64,000 bases of DNA, from contig JADBYA010000012.1 of NCBI GenBank assembly GCA_020403245.1, forward strand, positions 161,503 to 225,502. Direction: 5' to 3'. The DNA is from Flavobacterium sp. Lineage in GTDB: Bacteria; Bacteroidota; Bacteroidia; Flavobacteriales; Flavobacteriaceae. The position numbers and the translations under genes are program-made. The notes under the pieces were generated by a model. That model saw only the letters and a list, made by a program, of their open reading frames with translations. It was not told where the DNA came from and made no database searches. Shown here piece by piece: positions 35,961 to 44,810 of this stretch. The number at the start of each line of letters is the position of its first letter. The stretch's first letter is position 1.

Positions 35961-37241
35961 ATGAAAAAAGCACTACTACTAGCATTCGTTATAACAGCAA
36001 CCATCACTACTGCACAAAATACCTACATTCTTTGCGGTAAATTAATCGATACCCGCAGCGGAAAAGTACAAACCAACAAAACCATAGTCGTAACCGACAA
36101 AACAATCATCCGCATTGAAGATGGTTTCATACTCCCCAAAAACACTAAAGATAAAACTATCGACCTAAAAACCAAAACCGTAATGCCGGGTTGGATAGAT
36201 ATGCACGTTCATTTGGAAGAAGAAACGAGCCCGACATCCTATTTAGAAGAGTTTACTTTAAATGATGCTGATGTAGCTTATAATGCAGAAGTTATTGCAA
36301 AAAAGACTCTAATGGCAGGATTTACTACAGTAAGAGACTTGGGTGGAAGCGGTGTTAATGTATCTTTGAGAAACGCCATCAATAGTGGTAAAGTTACTGG
36401 TCCTAGGGTATTTACAGCCGAAAAATCATTGGCATCAACAGGTGGTCATGCTGACCCAAGCAATGGGTATCGAAAAGATTTAATGGGTAATCCAGGACCA
36501 AAGGAAGGGGTGGTAAACAGTGTTGAAGATGCCTGCCAAGCCGTACGTCAAAGGTATAAAAATGGTGCCGATTGGATAAAAATAACAGCTACAGGAGGTG
36601 TGTTGAGTATGGCCAAAAGTGGAACAAACCCTCAATTCACAGAAGAAGAGATGTTAGCTATAGTTACCACTGCAAAAGATTATGGAATGAAAGTTGCCGC
36701 TCATGCTCATGGTGATGAAGGGATGCGACGTGCTGTAATAGCGGGGGTAAAGACTATAGAACATGGAACTGAAATGAGCGAAGCTACTATGGATTTGATG
36801 ATAAAAAACAATTGTTATTTAGTACCCACCATTACAGCAGGAAAGACAGTTGAAGAAAATGCTAAAATACCCTATTATTATCCCGCAATTGTTGTACCTA
36901 AAGCACTTTCCATCGGGCCAAGAATTCAAGAAACCTTTGCCAAAGCGTATAAAAAAGGGGTACCAATTGCTTTTGGAACCGATGCTGGCGTATTTGAACA
37001 TGGTCAAAATGCTAGAGAATTTATTTATATGACAGAAGCTGGAATGCCTACCATGAAGGCATTACAATGTGCTACAATAACCAATGCTTTATTACTAGAT
37101 ATGGATAAGAAAATAGGCGTTTTAGAGGCAGGTTACCTAGCTGACATTATTGCTACAAACGAAGATCCAACAGCGAATGTAAAAACCGTAACCGATGTCA
37201 TCTTTGTAATGAAAGAAGGAGTTGTTTATAAAAGTAACTAG
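35961..37241 (+). CDS. Exported metal-dependent amidohydrolase
   Basis: A 426-residue protein with a signal peptide (ending TTAQN) and the amidohydrolase fold: the metal motif GWIDMHVHL near residue 80, a carboxylated-Lys candidate in WIKITATGG, the two His of AHAHGDEG and of IEHGTEM, and the catalytic Asp in AFGTDAGV. This set matches the imidazolonepropionase-like/Xaa-Pro dipeptidase subgroup of exported amidohydrolases. The substrate is probably a small cyclic amide or dipeptide and is not decided. It stands alone. Confidence 0.85.
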   Translation: MKKALLLAFVITATITTAQNTYILCGKLIDTRSGKVQTNKTIVVTDKTIIRIEDGFILPKNTKDKTIDLKTKTVMPGWIDMHVHLEEETSPTSYLEEFTLNDADVAYNAEVIAKKTLMAGFTTVRDLGGSGVNVSLRNAINSGKVTGPRVFTAEKSLASTGGHADPSNGYRKDLMGNPGPKEGVVNSVEDACQAVRQRYKNGADWIKITATGGVLSMAKSGTNPQFTEEEMLAIVTTAKDYGMKVAAHAHGDEGMRRAVIAGVKTIEHGTEMSEATMDLMIKNNCYLVPTITAGKTVEENAKIPYYYPAIVVPKALSIGPRIQETFAKAYKKGVPIAFGTDAGVFEHGQNAREFIYMTEAGMPTMKALQCATITNALLLDMDKKIGVLEAGYLADIIATNEDPTANVKTVTDVIFVMKEGVVYKSN

Positions 37242-37337
37242 GGAATAGCGATTTTGTATTAGAAACTCGTAATTCGCAATTTCTAATTCGTAATTTTTAC
37301 TAAATTTGCTATCCAAAAATTAAATACCACAATAAAT

Positions 37338-37520
37338 ATGGGAATGAACAAAAACACAGTGCTAGGATGGGCTACATTAATAATGATAATCATGGGATTA
37401 GTCCTCATAGGATTAGGAATATACCGCTATGCTGATACCGCTGGTTGGGGATTTGGAACCGTTGGGGTAGGGTTCTTAGCCAATGCTTGGGTATTTAGTT
37501 CGCTAAAAGGAAGAGTGTAA
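37338..37520 (+). CDS. Small membrane protein conserved in flavobacteria
   Basis: The 60-residue protein has two hydrophobic segments (about 9-27 and 38-55) joined by a short polar turn (YRYADTAGW). I recall a family of such proteins in flavobacteria (named after CAL67264), but no function is known. A TAAATTTG -7 box lies at 37301-37308. The 260 bp after it hold no gene. Confidence 0.65.
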   Translation: MGMNKNTVLGWATLIMIIMGLVLIGLGIYRYADTAGWGFGTVGVGFLANAWVFSSLKGRV

Positions 37521-37782
37521 AAAGCATTCACTGGCCAATATATATTTGAAATCATTGCTATCAGATAAAATTCAATTTAAGACTTTTTACTAAAAATTAG
37601 TAAACTTGCAAAGGGGCTAAGACGCAATAAACAGTAAATTTTCTTTGCGCCTTAGCGACAAATACTCAAAACTAGTAAAAGCCAATTAAAATTTCATAAA
37701 ACACAATAAAATCAATGTTTGGCATGATATTTAAAAAGTTTTATCGGGCATTAATGATTGGAAATATTATTTTTATGATGAA

Positions 37783-38940
37783 ATGAATAAGTTTTTAAAA
37801 GTATCCATCCTATTTTTTTTGGTTTCCCCGATGCTTTTAGGTGCCCAAATAACAGATTCGTTGCGTATAAAAAATAATACTCATCTTCCTATTCAAACAG
37901 TAATTGACTCAGTAAGCAGTTCTAAACTTGTAGATACTATTAGCTCAAATACTAAAAGAAATAAAAAAAAGAATGACACACCCGATGTCTTGTATCTTCT
38001 TAATGGAGACAAATTAACTGGCAAAATTGTCTCTTTTGAACAAGGGCGTTTACGTTTTGATGCACAAGGTCCAGGAAATGTATATATCAAATGGTATAAG
38101 ATAAAATCTATAAGTGGTGGAAGCAAAGTGTATAGGGTTGAAAATGATAAAGGAGAAATTTTTATAGGTAGAATAATTGAAAATCCTATAAGTGGTGAAA
38201 TAACAGTTTTAAGCATACCCAAACAAGAATTAAAACTTGAACATGTTATCCGAATTTATCCTCTTGAAACAGAATGGTTTAAAGGGTTTAAAGGTGATTT
38301 AGGTGGCGGGGTAAGCTATACAAAATCTTCGGATGTATTTCGTATCAATGCAGAAAGTAATCTTTACTATGTCATTTCGAAATGGAGGTTTGTTTCTAAT
38401 CTCTCTTATATATCAACCTCTACGAGAGATTCCGATTTTTCAGAAAGAATTCAATTTACCTTACAAGAGTTTTATACGCTACAAAATAAATGGTTTCTAT
38501 ATGAACAAAATTCGTTTAACAGGAATGATGAATTGGGAATTGATGCAAAGATTTCATTTGGGATAGGTGGCGGTAATTTTATTGTCCTGACAGAAAAACA
38601 AAAATTAAAAGTTTTTTCAGGCATCTTGCAGAATTTCGAAAAAACAATACAAAGAGTTAAATTCACTTCAGATATTGAATGGCCATTGGCTTTGCAACAC
38701 AACATATATAGTTTTCTACATCCCAATTTAACCTCTTCAACTTCACTTACTTCTTTCGTAGGAATCACCGAACAAGGCAGGTATCGCTTTGATGCATCTA
38801 CCGATTTAACTTGGGAATTTGTGACTAATTTTAAATTGGAATTATCTTTTTACTATAACTATGACAATAAAATAATTCAAGGAAAAAACAATCAAGAAGA
38901 TTATGGATATGTACTTTCCCTTTTATTAAATTTAAAATAA
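37783..38940 (+). CDS. DUF481-type outer-membrane protein
   Basis: The 385 residues comprise a signal peptide (ending GAQIT), a linker, a small strand-rich domain (about 65-135; VLYLLNGDKLTGKIVSFEQGR) and a DUF481-type beta-barrel (about 165-385) ending YGYVLSLLLNLK. DUF481 proteins are outer-membrane barrels of unclear function. A second copy of the last 32 codons lies at 39978-40076. A promoter-like segment and an orphan ettA start follow it at once. Confidence 0.75.
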   Translation: MNKFLKVSILFFLVSPMLLGAQITDSLRIKNNTHLPIQTVIDSVSSSKLVDTISSNTKRNKKKNDTPDVLYLLNGDKLTGKIVSFEQGRLRFDAQGPGNVYIKWYKIKSISGGSKVYRVENDKGEIFIGRIIENPISGEITVLSIPKQELKLEHVIRIYPLETEWFKGFKGDLGGGVSYTKSSDVFRINAESNLYYVISKWRFVSNLSYISTSTRDSDFSERIQFTLQEFYTLQNKWFLYEQNSFNRNDELGIDAKISFGIGGGNFIVLTEKQKLKVFSGILQNFEKTIQRVKFTSDIEWPLALQHNIYSFLHPNLTSSTSLTSFVGITEQGRYRFDASTDLTWEFVTNFKLELSFYYNYDNKIIQGKNNQEDYGYVLSLLLNLK

Positions 38941-38965
38941 AATCATTTTTATATTTTTTTTTAAA

Positions 38966-39033
38966 AAACTATCTTTGTTAACATAAATTTTTAAACAATA
39001 CACAACAACATGTCAGACGATAAGAAAGTAATG
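38966..39033 (+). pseudogene. Orphan copy of the ettA promoter and start codon
   Basis: AAAACTATCTTTGTT followed by ATGTCAGACGATAAGAAAGT (39010 on) copies the promoter and first codons of the ABC-F gene at 46943-47145. The frame stops being similar after about eight codons. The -33 box is TTTT rather than TTTG. It marks the old junction between the DUF481-type gene and ettA. Confidence 0.8.
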
Positions 39034-39143
39034 TATATTTTTTTAAGTAATTGATTTTTAATAATTTATATTTTATATAAAATAAAGTGGGAATGTTTTA
39101 ATTAAAAGTGGGAACATTATAAACACATTCATATAAAAATAAA

Positions 39144-39161
39144 CCCCTTCAATTGAAGGGG
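39144..39161 (-). terminator. Terminator downstream of hicB
   Basis: A perfect 18-bp palindrome, CCCCTTCAATTGAAGGGG, 10 bp after the hicB stop on the minus strand and followed there by TTTATTTTTAT. Confidence 0.75.
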
Positions 39162-39170
39162 CTTTATAAT

Positions 39171-39560
39171 TTACAACTCAACGGCTAAAAGTTCTTTACC
39201 TAATGAATGTAAAGCATTTTCGATTTTCTCTCTTTGTTCAACTCTTGGTTTTCTGTGACCTGTTGAATAGTGTTGTAATTGTTTTTGATTAATACCTGTT
39301 ATTTTTTCTAAAGCGGAATTAGTAAAAATTCCTTTATAATAGTTTAATAAACTAATAGTGTCAAATTTATATACTAACTCATAGTCACCTTTTAAAGACT
39401 GAGGACAACTATTTAACTCTCTTAATGTTTCTATACAATCCAAAATATCTTGTTTGCAGTCTTGAACAGTATCTCCTCCACCTACAATAGCTCTTTCATT
39501 CTCAGAGTATCCCCAAAACCCATCATCATTTTTTTCAATAATAATTTTAATACTTTTCAT
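39171..39560 (-). CDS. hicB: HicB-like antitoxin
   Basis: The 129 residues start with the HicB partial RNase H fold (IKIIIEKNDDGFWGYSENER...GGGDTVQDCKQDILDCI) and end in a helix-turn-helix DNA-binding region (ALEKITGINQKQLQHYSTGHRKP). HicB sequesters HicA and represses the operon. The hicA gene is 47 bp upstream on the same strand. It follows toxin-first order, as is usual for hicAB. Confidence 0.9.
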   Translation of the reverse strand: MKSIKIIIEKNDDGFWGYSENERAIVGGGDTVQDCKQDILDCIETLRELNSCPQSLKGDYELVYKFDTISLLNYYKGIFTNSALEKITGINQKQLQHYSTGHRKPRVEQREKIENALHSLGKELLAVEL

Positions 39561-39607
39561 GATTTTAATTTTTGTTGTTATTAAGTTTCTTGTTAATGGA
39601 AATGAGA

Positions 39608-39787
39608 CTACAACCCCATTTCCTTTTTTAATTTTAATTCTAAACCTTTCCCAAGTTCTTTTGCTCCGTGGTTTGGAATAACTATCTCTACACCATCTTT
39701 AATATAGATTTCGTGACTTCCTTTGCCCTGTCGCAAAAACTCCCAGCCATTTCGTTTTGCTAACCTGATGAATTCACTACATTTCAT
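39608..39787 (-). CDS. hicA: HicA-like mRNA interferase toxin
   Basis: A 59-codon minus-strand gene starting at the ATG at 39787: MKCSEFIRLAKRNGWEFLRQ, then GKGSHEIYIKDGVEIVIPNHG and a lysine-rich end. The dsRBD-like fold and the active-site His in GSHEIY are the HicA hallmarks. HicA cleaves mRNA during stress. It is shorter than many gene-finder cutoffs, so it is easy to miss. It heads the hicAB pair. Confidence 0.9.
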   Translation of the reverse strand: MKCSEFIRLAKRNGWEFLRQGKGSHEIYIKDGVEIVIPNHGAKELGKGLELKLKKEMGL

Positions 39788-39977
39788 AGAACTTTATTTT
39801 TAATCACCTGTCAAAGATAGTAATTATACTATCATTTTAAAAATGTTTTTTAATTTTTTTTCTTTTTGTTAATGTTTAGTATATAAACAACTAAACCGCT
39901 CAAAAAGGTTAATATTTAAGGCATCAATAATGAGAATAATAGAAGTTATATTCAGCAAACGCCTGACTGCAAAAAAA

Positions 39978-40076
39978 TTATCTTTTTACTATAACTATGA
40001 CAATAAAATAATGCAAGGAAAAAACAATCAAGAAGATTATGGTTATGTACTTTCCCTTTTATTAGATTTAAAATAA
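39978..40076 (+). pseudogene. Duplicated 3-prime end of the DUF481-type gene
   Basis: A fragment of 32 codons plus stop (LSFYYNYDNKI...YGYVLSLLLDLK) that is nearly identical to the end of the gene at 37783-38940. The match at DNA level runs from 39975 to about 40090 and includes the bases after the stop (AAAATCATTTTTAT). No start is present. Confidence 0.85.
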
Positions 40077-40119
40077 AATCATTTTTATTAATTTTTAAAA
40101 GTTATAGGGCTAATTTATT

Positions 40120-40245
40120 TTACTTCTTAGAATCAAAAAATAAGGCATTTGTCCTGTTTTTAGATTTTTGGAAATCATTATCATGATTGTCAATCACCAC
40201 AAAATCGTTTTCAATGCCTTGGTATTTGAAAAATTCGATTTTCAT
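40120..40245 (-). pseudogene. N-terminal scrap of diaminopimelate epimerase
   Basis: From the ATG at 40245 the first ~26 codons read MKIEFFKYQGIENDFVVIDN..., the start of DapF including the ND motif. The frame then runs into a duplicated promoter-like segment and stops after 41 codons. It lacks both catalytic cysteines. A functional dapF must be elsewhere. Confidence 0.8.
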
Positions 40246-40303
40246 TTCTAAAACTCGCTAAAATACAATTAGTAACAAAGAGGCAATATACAAATGCAAA
40301 AAA

Positions 40304-40324
40304 CCGTCTCTGTATTGGAGACGG
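40304..40324 (-). terminator. Terminator after the outer-membrane protein gene
   Basis: Stem CCGTCTC / GAGACGG with a 7-nt loop (40304-40324); on the minus strand the stem is followed by TTTTTTG. It lies 24 bp after the stop at 40348. Confidence 0.8.
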
Positions 40325-40347
40325 CTTTTTACTAATCAAAATAAATT

Positions 40348-40872
40348 TTAGAATCTGTACCCCAAACCCAATTGAATGGATGTGGTACCTACTTTGGATA
40401 CTGGGCCATCATAAATGTTGGCTAATCCTAAGTTATAACGTGCATCGAATAATAATCCAGATTTCATTTCGTATCCTGCACCAAAACCAATTCCGTAATC
40501 AAGTGATTTTACGGTGTCTTTTATGCCAGCATCGCCACCCGCTTTAATTGCTATTTCTGGCCCAGCTTGCACATTAAATGCTTCAGTAATATAATATTTT
40601 CCCATAATAGGAATTCGCAAAAAATTTAGTTTTGCATCTTTAGCACCTTCGGCAGAATACAATACTTCGGGTTGTAAATGCAGTTTCTCTGATAGCGAAA
40701 AATCAACTAAACCACCTACATAAAACCCGATTGTAGCAGTTGTAGCCAGATCGCCCGTGAAATTTGAATTTGATAAACCCGCTTTCACTCCAAATGCCAT
40801 TCCTTTTTTGTCTTGTGCATTAGTGAATGTGAAAGCACAAACTAATATTGCAGATAAAATAATTTTTTTCAT
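40348..40872 (-). CDS. Porin-family outer-membrane beta-barrel protein
   Basis: A 174-residue protein with a signal peptide (ending TNAQD) and about eight beta-strands of the PF13568 type (GVKAGLSNSNFTGD, then FYVGGLVDFSLSEKLHLQPEVLYSAEG), ending in YRF as barrel proteins do. It is an eight-stranded outer-membrane barrel of unknown role. Its promoter has a 26-bp inverted repeat shared with the gene at 44811-46421. The NarL-type regulator gene is just upstream. Confidence 0.85.
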   Translation of the reverse strand: MKKIILSAILVCAFTFTNAQDKKGMAFGVKAGLSNSNFTGDLATTATIGFYVGGLVDFSLSEKLHLQPEVLYSAEGAKDAKLNFLRIPIMGKYYITEAFNVQAGPEIAIKAGGDAGIKDTVKSLDYGIGFGAGYEMKSGLLFDARYNLGLANIYDGPVSKVGTTSIQLGLGYRF

Positions 40873-40898
40873 TTTTTTAATTTTTAAAAGTTATAAGG

Positions 40899-40950
40899 CA
40901 AATTTATATTGCTTTTAAGAATCAAAAAATAAGGCATTTGTCGTATTTTT
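40899..40950 (-). promoter_or_regulatory. Promoter with inverted-repeat activator or operator site
   Basis: On the minus strand an imperfect 26-bp inverted repeat (plus-strand AAAAATAAG-N8-CGTATTTTT, 40925-40950) is followed 18 nt later by the -7 box TAAATTTG (40906-40899), 27 nt before the ATG at 40872. The same layout occurs before 46421. Confidence 0.65.
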
Positions 40951-40970
40951 AGTTTTAGAGCACAAATTAA

Positions 40971-41618
40971 TTATGAAATTAATTTGTTGTTTTTTGCTTT
41001 TTCAACTGCCTCTAATTTGTTGTGAACTTGAAGTTTACCGTAAATATTTTCTACATGTTTTCGGACTGTATTTGTAGAAAGACACAAATTATCGGCAATA
41101 TTACTATATTTTATGCCTTTAGAGAGTTGCTCTAAAACTTCAATTTCTCGAACCGTCAACTTATGCGATTCATCAGTAGTGTCTTCTAAAATGATAGGAT
41201 TTCTAAATAATTTTAAAGTTTTCATCGCTACAGAAGGCGTCATTGTAGCACCACCATTTAGCGTATCTAAAATGCCTTGTTTCAAATCGGTTGCTTTAAC
41301 TTCTTTGAGCAAATAGCCGTCGGCACCGGCTTTTATGGCATTCAGAATATTTTCGTCATTATCAAAAGCGGTTAGCATAATGATTTTTATATGTGGATAT
41401 TTTTGTTTGATAAGTAATGTAGCTTCAATCCCGTTCATAACAGGCATTTCAATATCTATTAAAATCAAATCGATCGTATGATTTTCTTTGAGTTTCTTAA
41501 GTAATTCAGCACCATTATCGGCTGAAAATTTAACTTTAATATCTTCAAAAAAGGATAGTTTTTCTTTAATAGCGTTTATCAAAAATGAATTATCGTCGAC
41601 AATAGCAATTTTTATCAT
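40971..41618 (-). CDS. NarL/FixJ-family response regulator
   Basis: At 215 residues it has a receiver domain with Asp pocket AIVDDN, phospho-acceptor Asp in LILIDIEMPVMNG (near residue 56) and Lys in LLKEVKATD, and a LuxR-type HTH near residues 150-210 (LTVREIEVLEQLSKGIKYSNIADNL). It lies 6 bp after the TPR kinase gene, its likely partner. Inverted repeats before the adjacent outer-membrane gene and before 46421 are candidate targets. Confidence 0.95.
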   Translation of the reverse strand: MIKIAIVDDNSFLINAIKEKLSFFEDIKVKFSADNGAELLKKLKENHTIDLILIDIEMPVMNGIEATLLIKQKYPHIKIIMLTAFDNDENILNAIKAGADGYLLKEVKATDLKQGILDTLNGGATMTPSVAMKTLKLFRNPIILEDTTDESHKLTVREIEVLEQLSKGIKYSNIADNLCLSTNTVRKHVENIYGKLQVHNKLEAVEKAKNNKLIS

Positions 41619-41624
41619 AAGTTT

Positions 41625-43541
41625 TTATTTAATTTCGAGACTAACTGTTGTACCTGAATTTGTATTTGAAAGAATTTCTATAGTTCCATCAATGGAACTC
41701 ATTCGTTTTTGCATGTTTTTTAATCCGTTTCCTTTTGATACGGTTTCAGGATTAAATCCTATACCGTTGTCTGTAATTTTAATGCTTGTTCTGCCCAAAA
41801 CGTCATTTATATCTATCGAAATCTGACTGGCTTTGGCATATTTTAGGGCATTATTTATGGCTTCTTGAATCGTTCTGTAAATATTCATTCCTTCAACAGA
41901 AGTTAGTTTTTTATGTTTTACTTTTTCCTCAATTTGAACATTGAAGTCAATTTTTTCAGTCGCTAATTTTGCATTTTCAATGAAATTATATATTCTCGAA
42001 ATTAATTCTTCAAAACCTATTTCTGAACTATTCATTGCCCAAATGGTGTCTCGAAGTTCTATGATTGTAGCTTGAGTAAAATTACTAATATTAGAAAGTT
42101 TCCTGTCCAATTTGTCATTGGTAATATCAAAAGCCATTTTTATAGTGTCTATAGATGAAATAATAAAGGTGAGTTGTGCACCAATATTATCGTGTAAATC
42201 TCTTGAAATTGTTAATCGTTGTTCTTGTAATTTATCTTGCGATTCTATTTTGAGAATAGCATTTTGTAGTTCAAACTCTTGTTCTTGTTGGTTGTTCTTG
42301 ATTTTTTGTTGACGATAAAGAAAGAATATAATAATAATTACCAATACTGCTACAATAGAACCAGCAAGTATAATGGTATTTTTTTGTTTTGCGTCTGCTT
42401 TATTTTGCGTAATTAATTTTTCTTTTTTAACGGTTTGATATTTGGTTTCAAGTTCGTTGATACTTTTTGTTTTTTCGATGGAAAAAAGACTGTCTTTTCC
42501 AATATTATATAAGTTTGAATAATAATAAGCTTGAGTAAAATTTCCTAATTTGGCATTTGCTTTTGAAATGGTGTTATATGAATTTATTAACAAATAATAG
42601 GTTTTTGATTTCTGGGCATTTTCCAATGCTATTTTTGACCAATAAATACTTTTTTCATATTTTTTTTGTTTAATTAAGCAATTTGCATAGGTATTTGATA
42701 CATCGGATACTTCGTAAAAATTCTCATATTTGATGTGATTATTTATTGCTTCAATATAGTTTAAATTGGCTTTTTCATATTGATGAAGACTGTCATAAAC
42801 AATTGCAATTGTTGAGATAGGATAGCCCAAATAACTCTCGTGGCCTAAATTTTTGTATCCGTTTTTGGCTATTTCTGAATACTTTAAAGCTTCTTGAAAT
42901 TTGCCAAAATTAATATAAACAGAACCCAAATTTCCTGACACTATGGTAATGCCCGTTTTATCATTTATTTTAGCATATAAATCGTAGGCATTTTTGTAAT
43001 ATTCTAAAGTTTTTTTATAGTTTTTTTGATTTTTGAATAAAACACCAATGTTAATATTTACCATGGCCTGTTTGCCGAAATCTTTCTTTTTTTCGTAATA
43101 ATAAACGGACTTTACATAATTATTTAATGCTTCCGAAAACTGTCCCATTTGATCCAATGAGGTACCTATATTATTAAAAGAATCCGCAATACCTAGTGAA
43201 TCTTTTATTTTAATTCGAAGTTGTAATGCTTTTTTATGATAAATTATAGCTGAATCTAGATTGCTATTGTATTGAAAAGTATTGCCAATAGTATTATAGG
43301 AATTAGCTAATAATTTGTCACTCTTTAGATTTTTAGCCACCACAAAAGCTTTTTTGGCAAAAATCATTGCTGTTTTAAGATCAGAATAACTGTATTCTTC
43401 AGATAATAGCGTTAGTGTATTATATTCTTTTTCACTTTTTTCGTTTGTAAGACATTTTTTTAAGCTATCGATTTTTTGTAGCTGTGAAGAAACAACAACT
43501 GGAAAAACAAAAAAAATAAATTGTACTGTTTTTTTTAACAT
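41625..43541 (-). CDS. TPR-containing NarX/DesK-type sensor histidine kinase
   Basis: A 638-residue protein with a signal peptide, about eight tetratricopeptide repeats (30-350; NIGTSLDQMGQFSEALNNY and similar), one membrane helix (about 388-408), and the HisKA_3 domain with the H-box SRDLHDNIGAQLT (His450) and ATPase motif DNGIGFNP near 597. The TPR region would be periplasmic and sense protein or peptide ligands. It forms a pair with the NarL-type regulator that follows. Confidence 0.95.
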   Translation of the reverse strand: MLKKTVQFIFFVFPVVVSSQLQKIDSLKKCLTNEKSEKEYNTLTLLSEEYSYSDLKTAMIFAKKAFVVAKNLKSDKLLANSYNTIGNTFQYNSNLDSAIIYHKKALQLRIKIKDSLGIADSFNNIGTSLDQMGQFSEALNNYVKSVYYYEKKKDFGKQAMVNINIGVLFKNQKNYKKTLEYYKNAYDLYAKINDKTGITIVSGNLGSVYINFGKFQEALKYSEIAKNGYKNLGHESYLGYPISTIAIVYDSLHQYEKANLNYIEAINNHIKYENFYEVSDVSNTYANCLIKQKKYEKSIYWSKIALENAQKSKTYYLLINSYNTISKANAKLGNFTQAYYYSNLYNIGKDSLFSIEKTKSINELETKYQTVKKEKLITQNKADAKQKNTIILAGSIVAVLVIIIIFFLYRQQKIKNNQQEQEFELQNAILKIESQDKLQEQRLTISRDLHDNIGAQLTFIISSIDTIKMAFDITNDKLDRKLSNISNFTQATIIELRDTIWAMNSSEIGFEELISRIYNFIENAKLATEKIDFNVQIEEKVKHKKLTSVEGMNIYRTIQEAINNALKYAKASQISIDINDVLGRTSIKITDNGIGFNPETVSKGNGLKNMQKRMSSIDGTIEILSNTNSGTTVSLEIK

Positions 43542-43595
43542 AATAATGCAATTTAAAATAATTTAGTTCAAAACTTGAAGATATTTTTGACAGAA

Positions 43596-43871
43596 TTACT
43601 GTTTTTTTGTTAAAATCTCAAACATAGAATAATTCAAATTTACTATCTTTTCGTTTAGGACTGAAGTTGCACATTTTATTTGATATTCCAATTCAGCTGA
43701 AATTATTAATGAATCGTTTTGTAGTTTAACTTTTTTTAAAATAGTTTGTTTAATATCTTCTAAAGTTGCAACTTTTTGTTCAAATAAAGCTTTCTCTTTT
43801 TGAAAATTGTTTATTATTATAAAAATTATAAAACTAAAAATGCTAATAATTAATATAATTAGGGAATTCAT
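43596..43871 (-). CDS. Small single-pass membrane protein, unknown
   Basis: The 91 residues have one N-terminal hydrophobic helix (about 3-21) and then a charged region with coiled-coil character (KALFEQKVATLEDIKQTILKK). There is no named family that I recognise. It lies 54 bp upstream of the TPR kinase gene on the same strand and might be an accessory, but this is only a positional inference. Confidence 0.5.
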   Translation of the reverse strand: MNSLIILIISIFSFIIFIIINNFQKEKALFEQKVATLEDIKQTILKKVKLQNDSLIISAELEYQIKCATSVLNEKIVNLNYSMFEILTKKQ

Positions 43872-43992
43872 TGTGTTGTGGTTTTTAAAATAAATAGGTG
43901 GAGAAAAAGACAGCTTAAAATAGTTAATTTAAATAAGAAGCTTTCATATATATACGAAAGCTCCTTAAATTAACATATTTAAATTTGATTTT

Positions 43993-44703
43993 TTACAAAG
44001 TTCTTACACCATTTATGGTTATTGTTTCGTTGTCTGAATTAAGAAAACTACCTGTTAAAACATATCCTGAAATTGTCCCTAACACAGTTGTGTTTTCATC
44101 AATTATTTGATTGGTCGCATTATTGAAAGTTCCATTGATTTCATCGACTACTGTTCCTCCATCTTTTTTAGCAACACCAGCCCATTTAGAAAGTCCTCTA
44201 GACAAAACGATATTGAAAACACCAGTTTCGCCAGTTTTTGAATAAGTGCCCATATATGCTTCAATCAAAGAAGTAGAAGTTTCTTTGTAAATTTGGAAAG
44301 TGGCATTCGGGTGTCCAGGAATATCTGAACTTGTTACCGTGGGAGTTAATCCACTTAATCCAACAGCAAAAGTAATTGAAACAGGACTTCCGTTGAAAGT
44401 TCCTGTAAAAGGAGCCACATAATCTTGGCCGTCAACTGGCGTAACAGTTGATGTTAATAGGGCTGTGACTCCATCTAAAACCATTGTTGCGGTAATGGTG
44501 TTGCTTCCATTTTGTATGTTGATGGAAATTGTGCCTGTGGAACCAACCACCACGCCTTTGTAAATTCCTTTCGCAATGCCATCGTTTGCAGGCAATGCCT
44601 CGGGTGCGCTTGCGCAAGTTGCACACGTATAGGGTTCTGTGTCGTTTTTTGAACACGATAACATTAATAAGCCAAAAATGGCTAAAGCAATAATTTTTTT
44701 CAT
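43993..44703 (-). CDS. Secreted lipoprotein, unknown function
   Basis: A 236-residue protein with a lipobox (LLMLSC, Cys17) followed by a second Cys pair (CATCASAP). The rest is rich in Thr, Gly and Ser and looks all-beta, with repeated strands such as GIYKGVVVGSTGTISI and GTFNGSPVSITFAVG. No family was recognised. An AATAAGG...CCTGTTTTT segment upstream (44749 on) resembles the inverted repeat of this cluster but with a longer spacer. Confidence 0.6.
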   Translation of the reverse strand: MKKIIALAIFGLLMLSCSKNDTEPYTCATCASAPEALPANDGIAKGIYKGVVVGSTGTISINIQNGSNTITATMVLDGVTALLTSTVTPVDGQDYVAPFTGTFNGSPVSITFAVGLSGLTPTVTSSDIPGHPNATFQIYKETSTSLIEAYMGTYSKTGETGVFNIVLSRGLSKWAGVAKKDGGTVVDEINGTFNNATNQIIDENTTVLGTISGYVLTGSFLNSDNETITINGVRTL

Positions 44704-44810
44704 TTTTTGAATTTTTAAATTGATATATTAATTTTTGCCTACTCTCTTAATAAGGATTTTCGGCTTGCTCCTGTTTTTTTCTTACTAGTAATGACGTTAA
44801 TCTGCAACTT

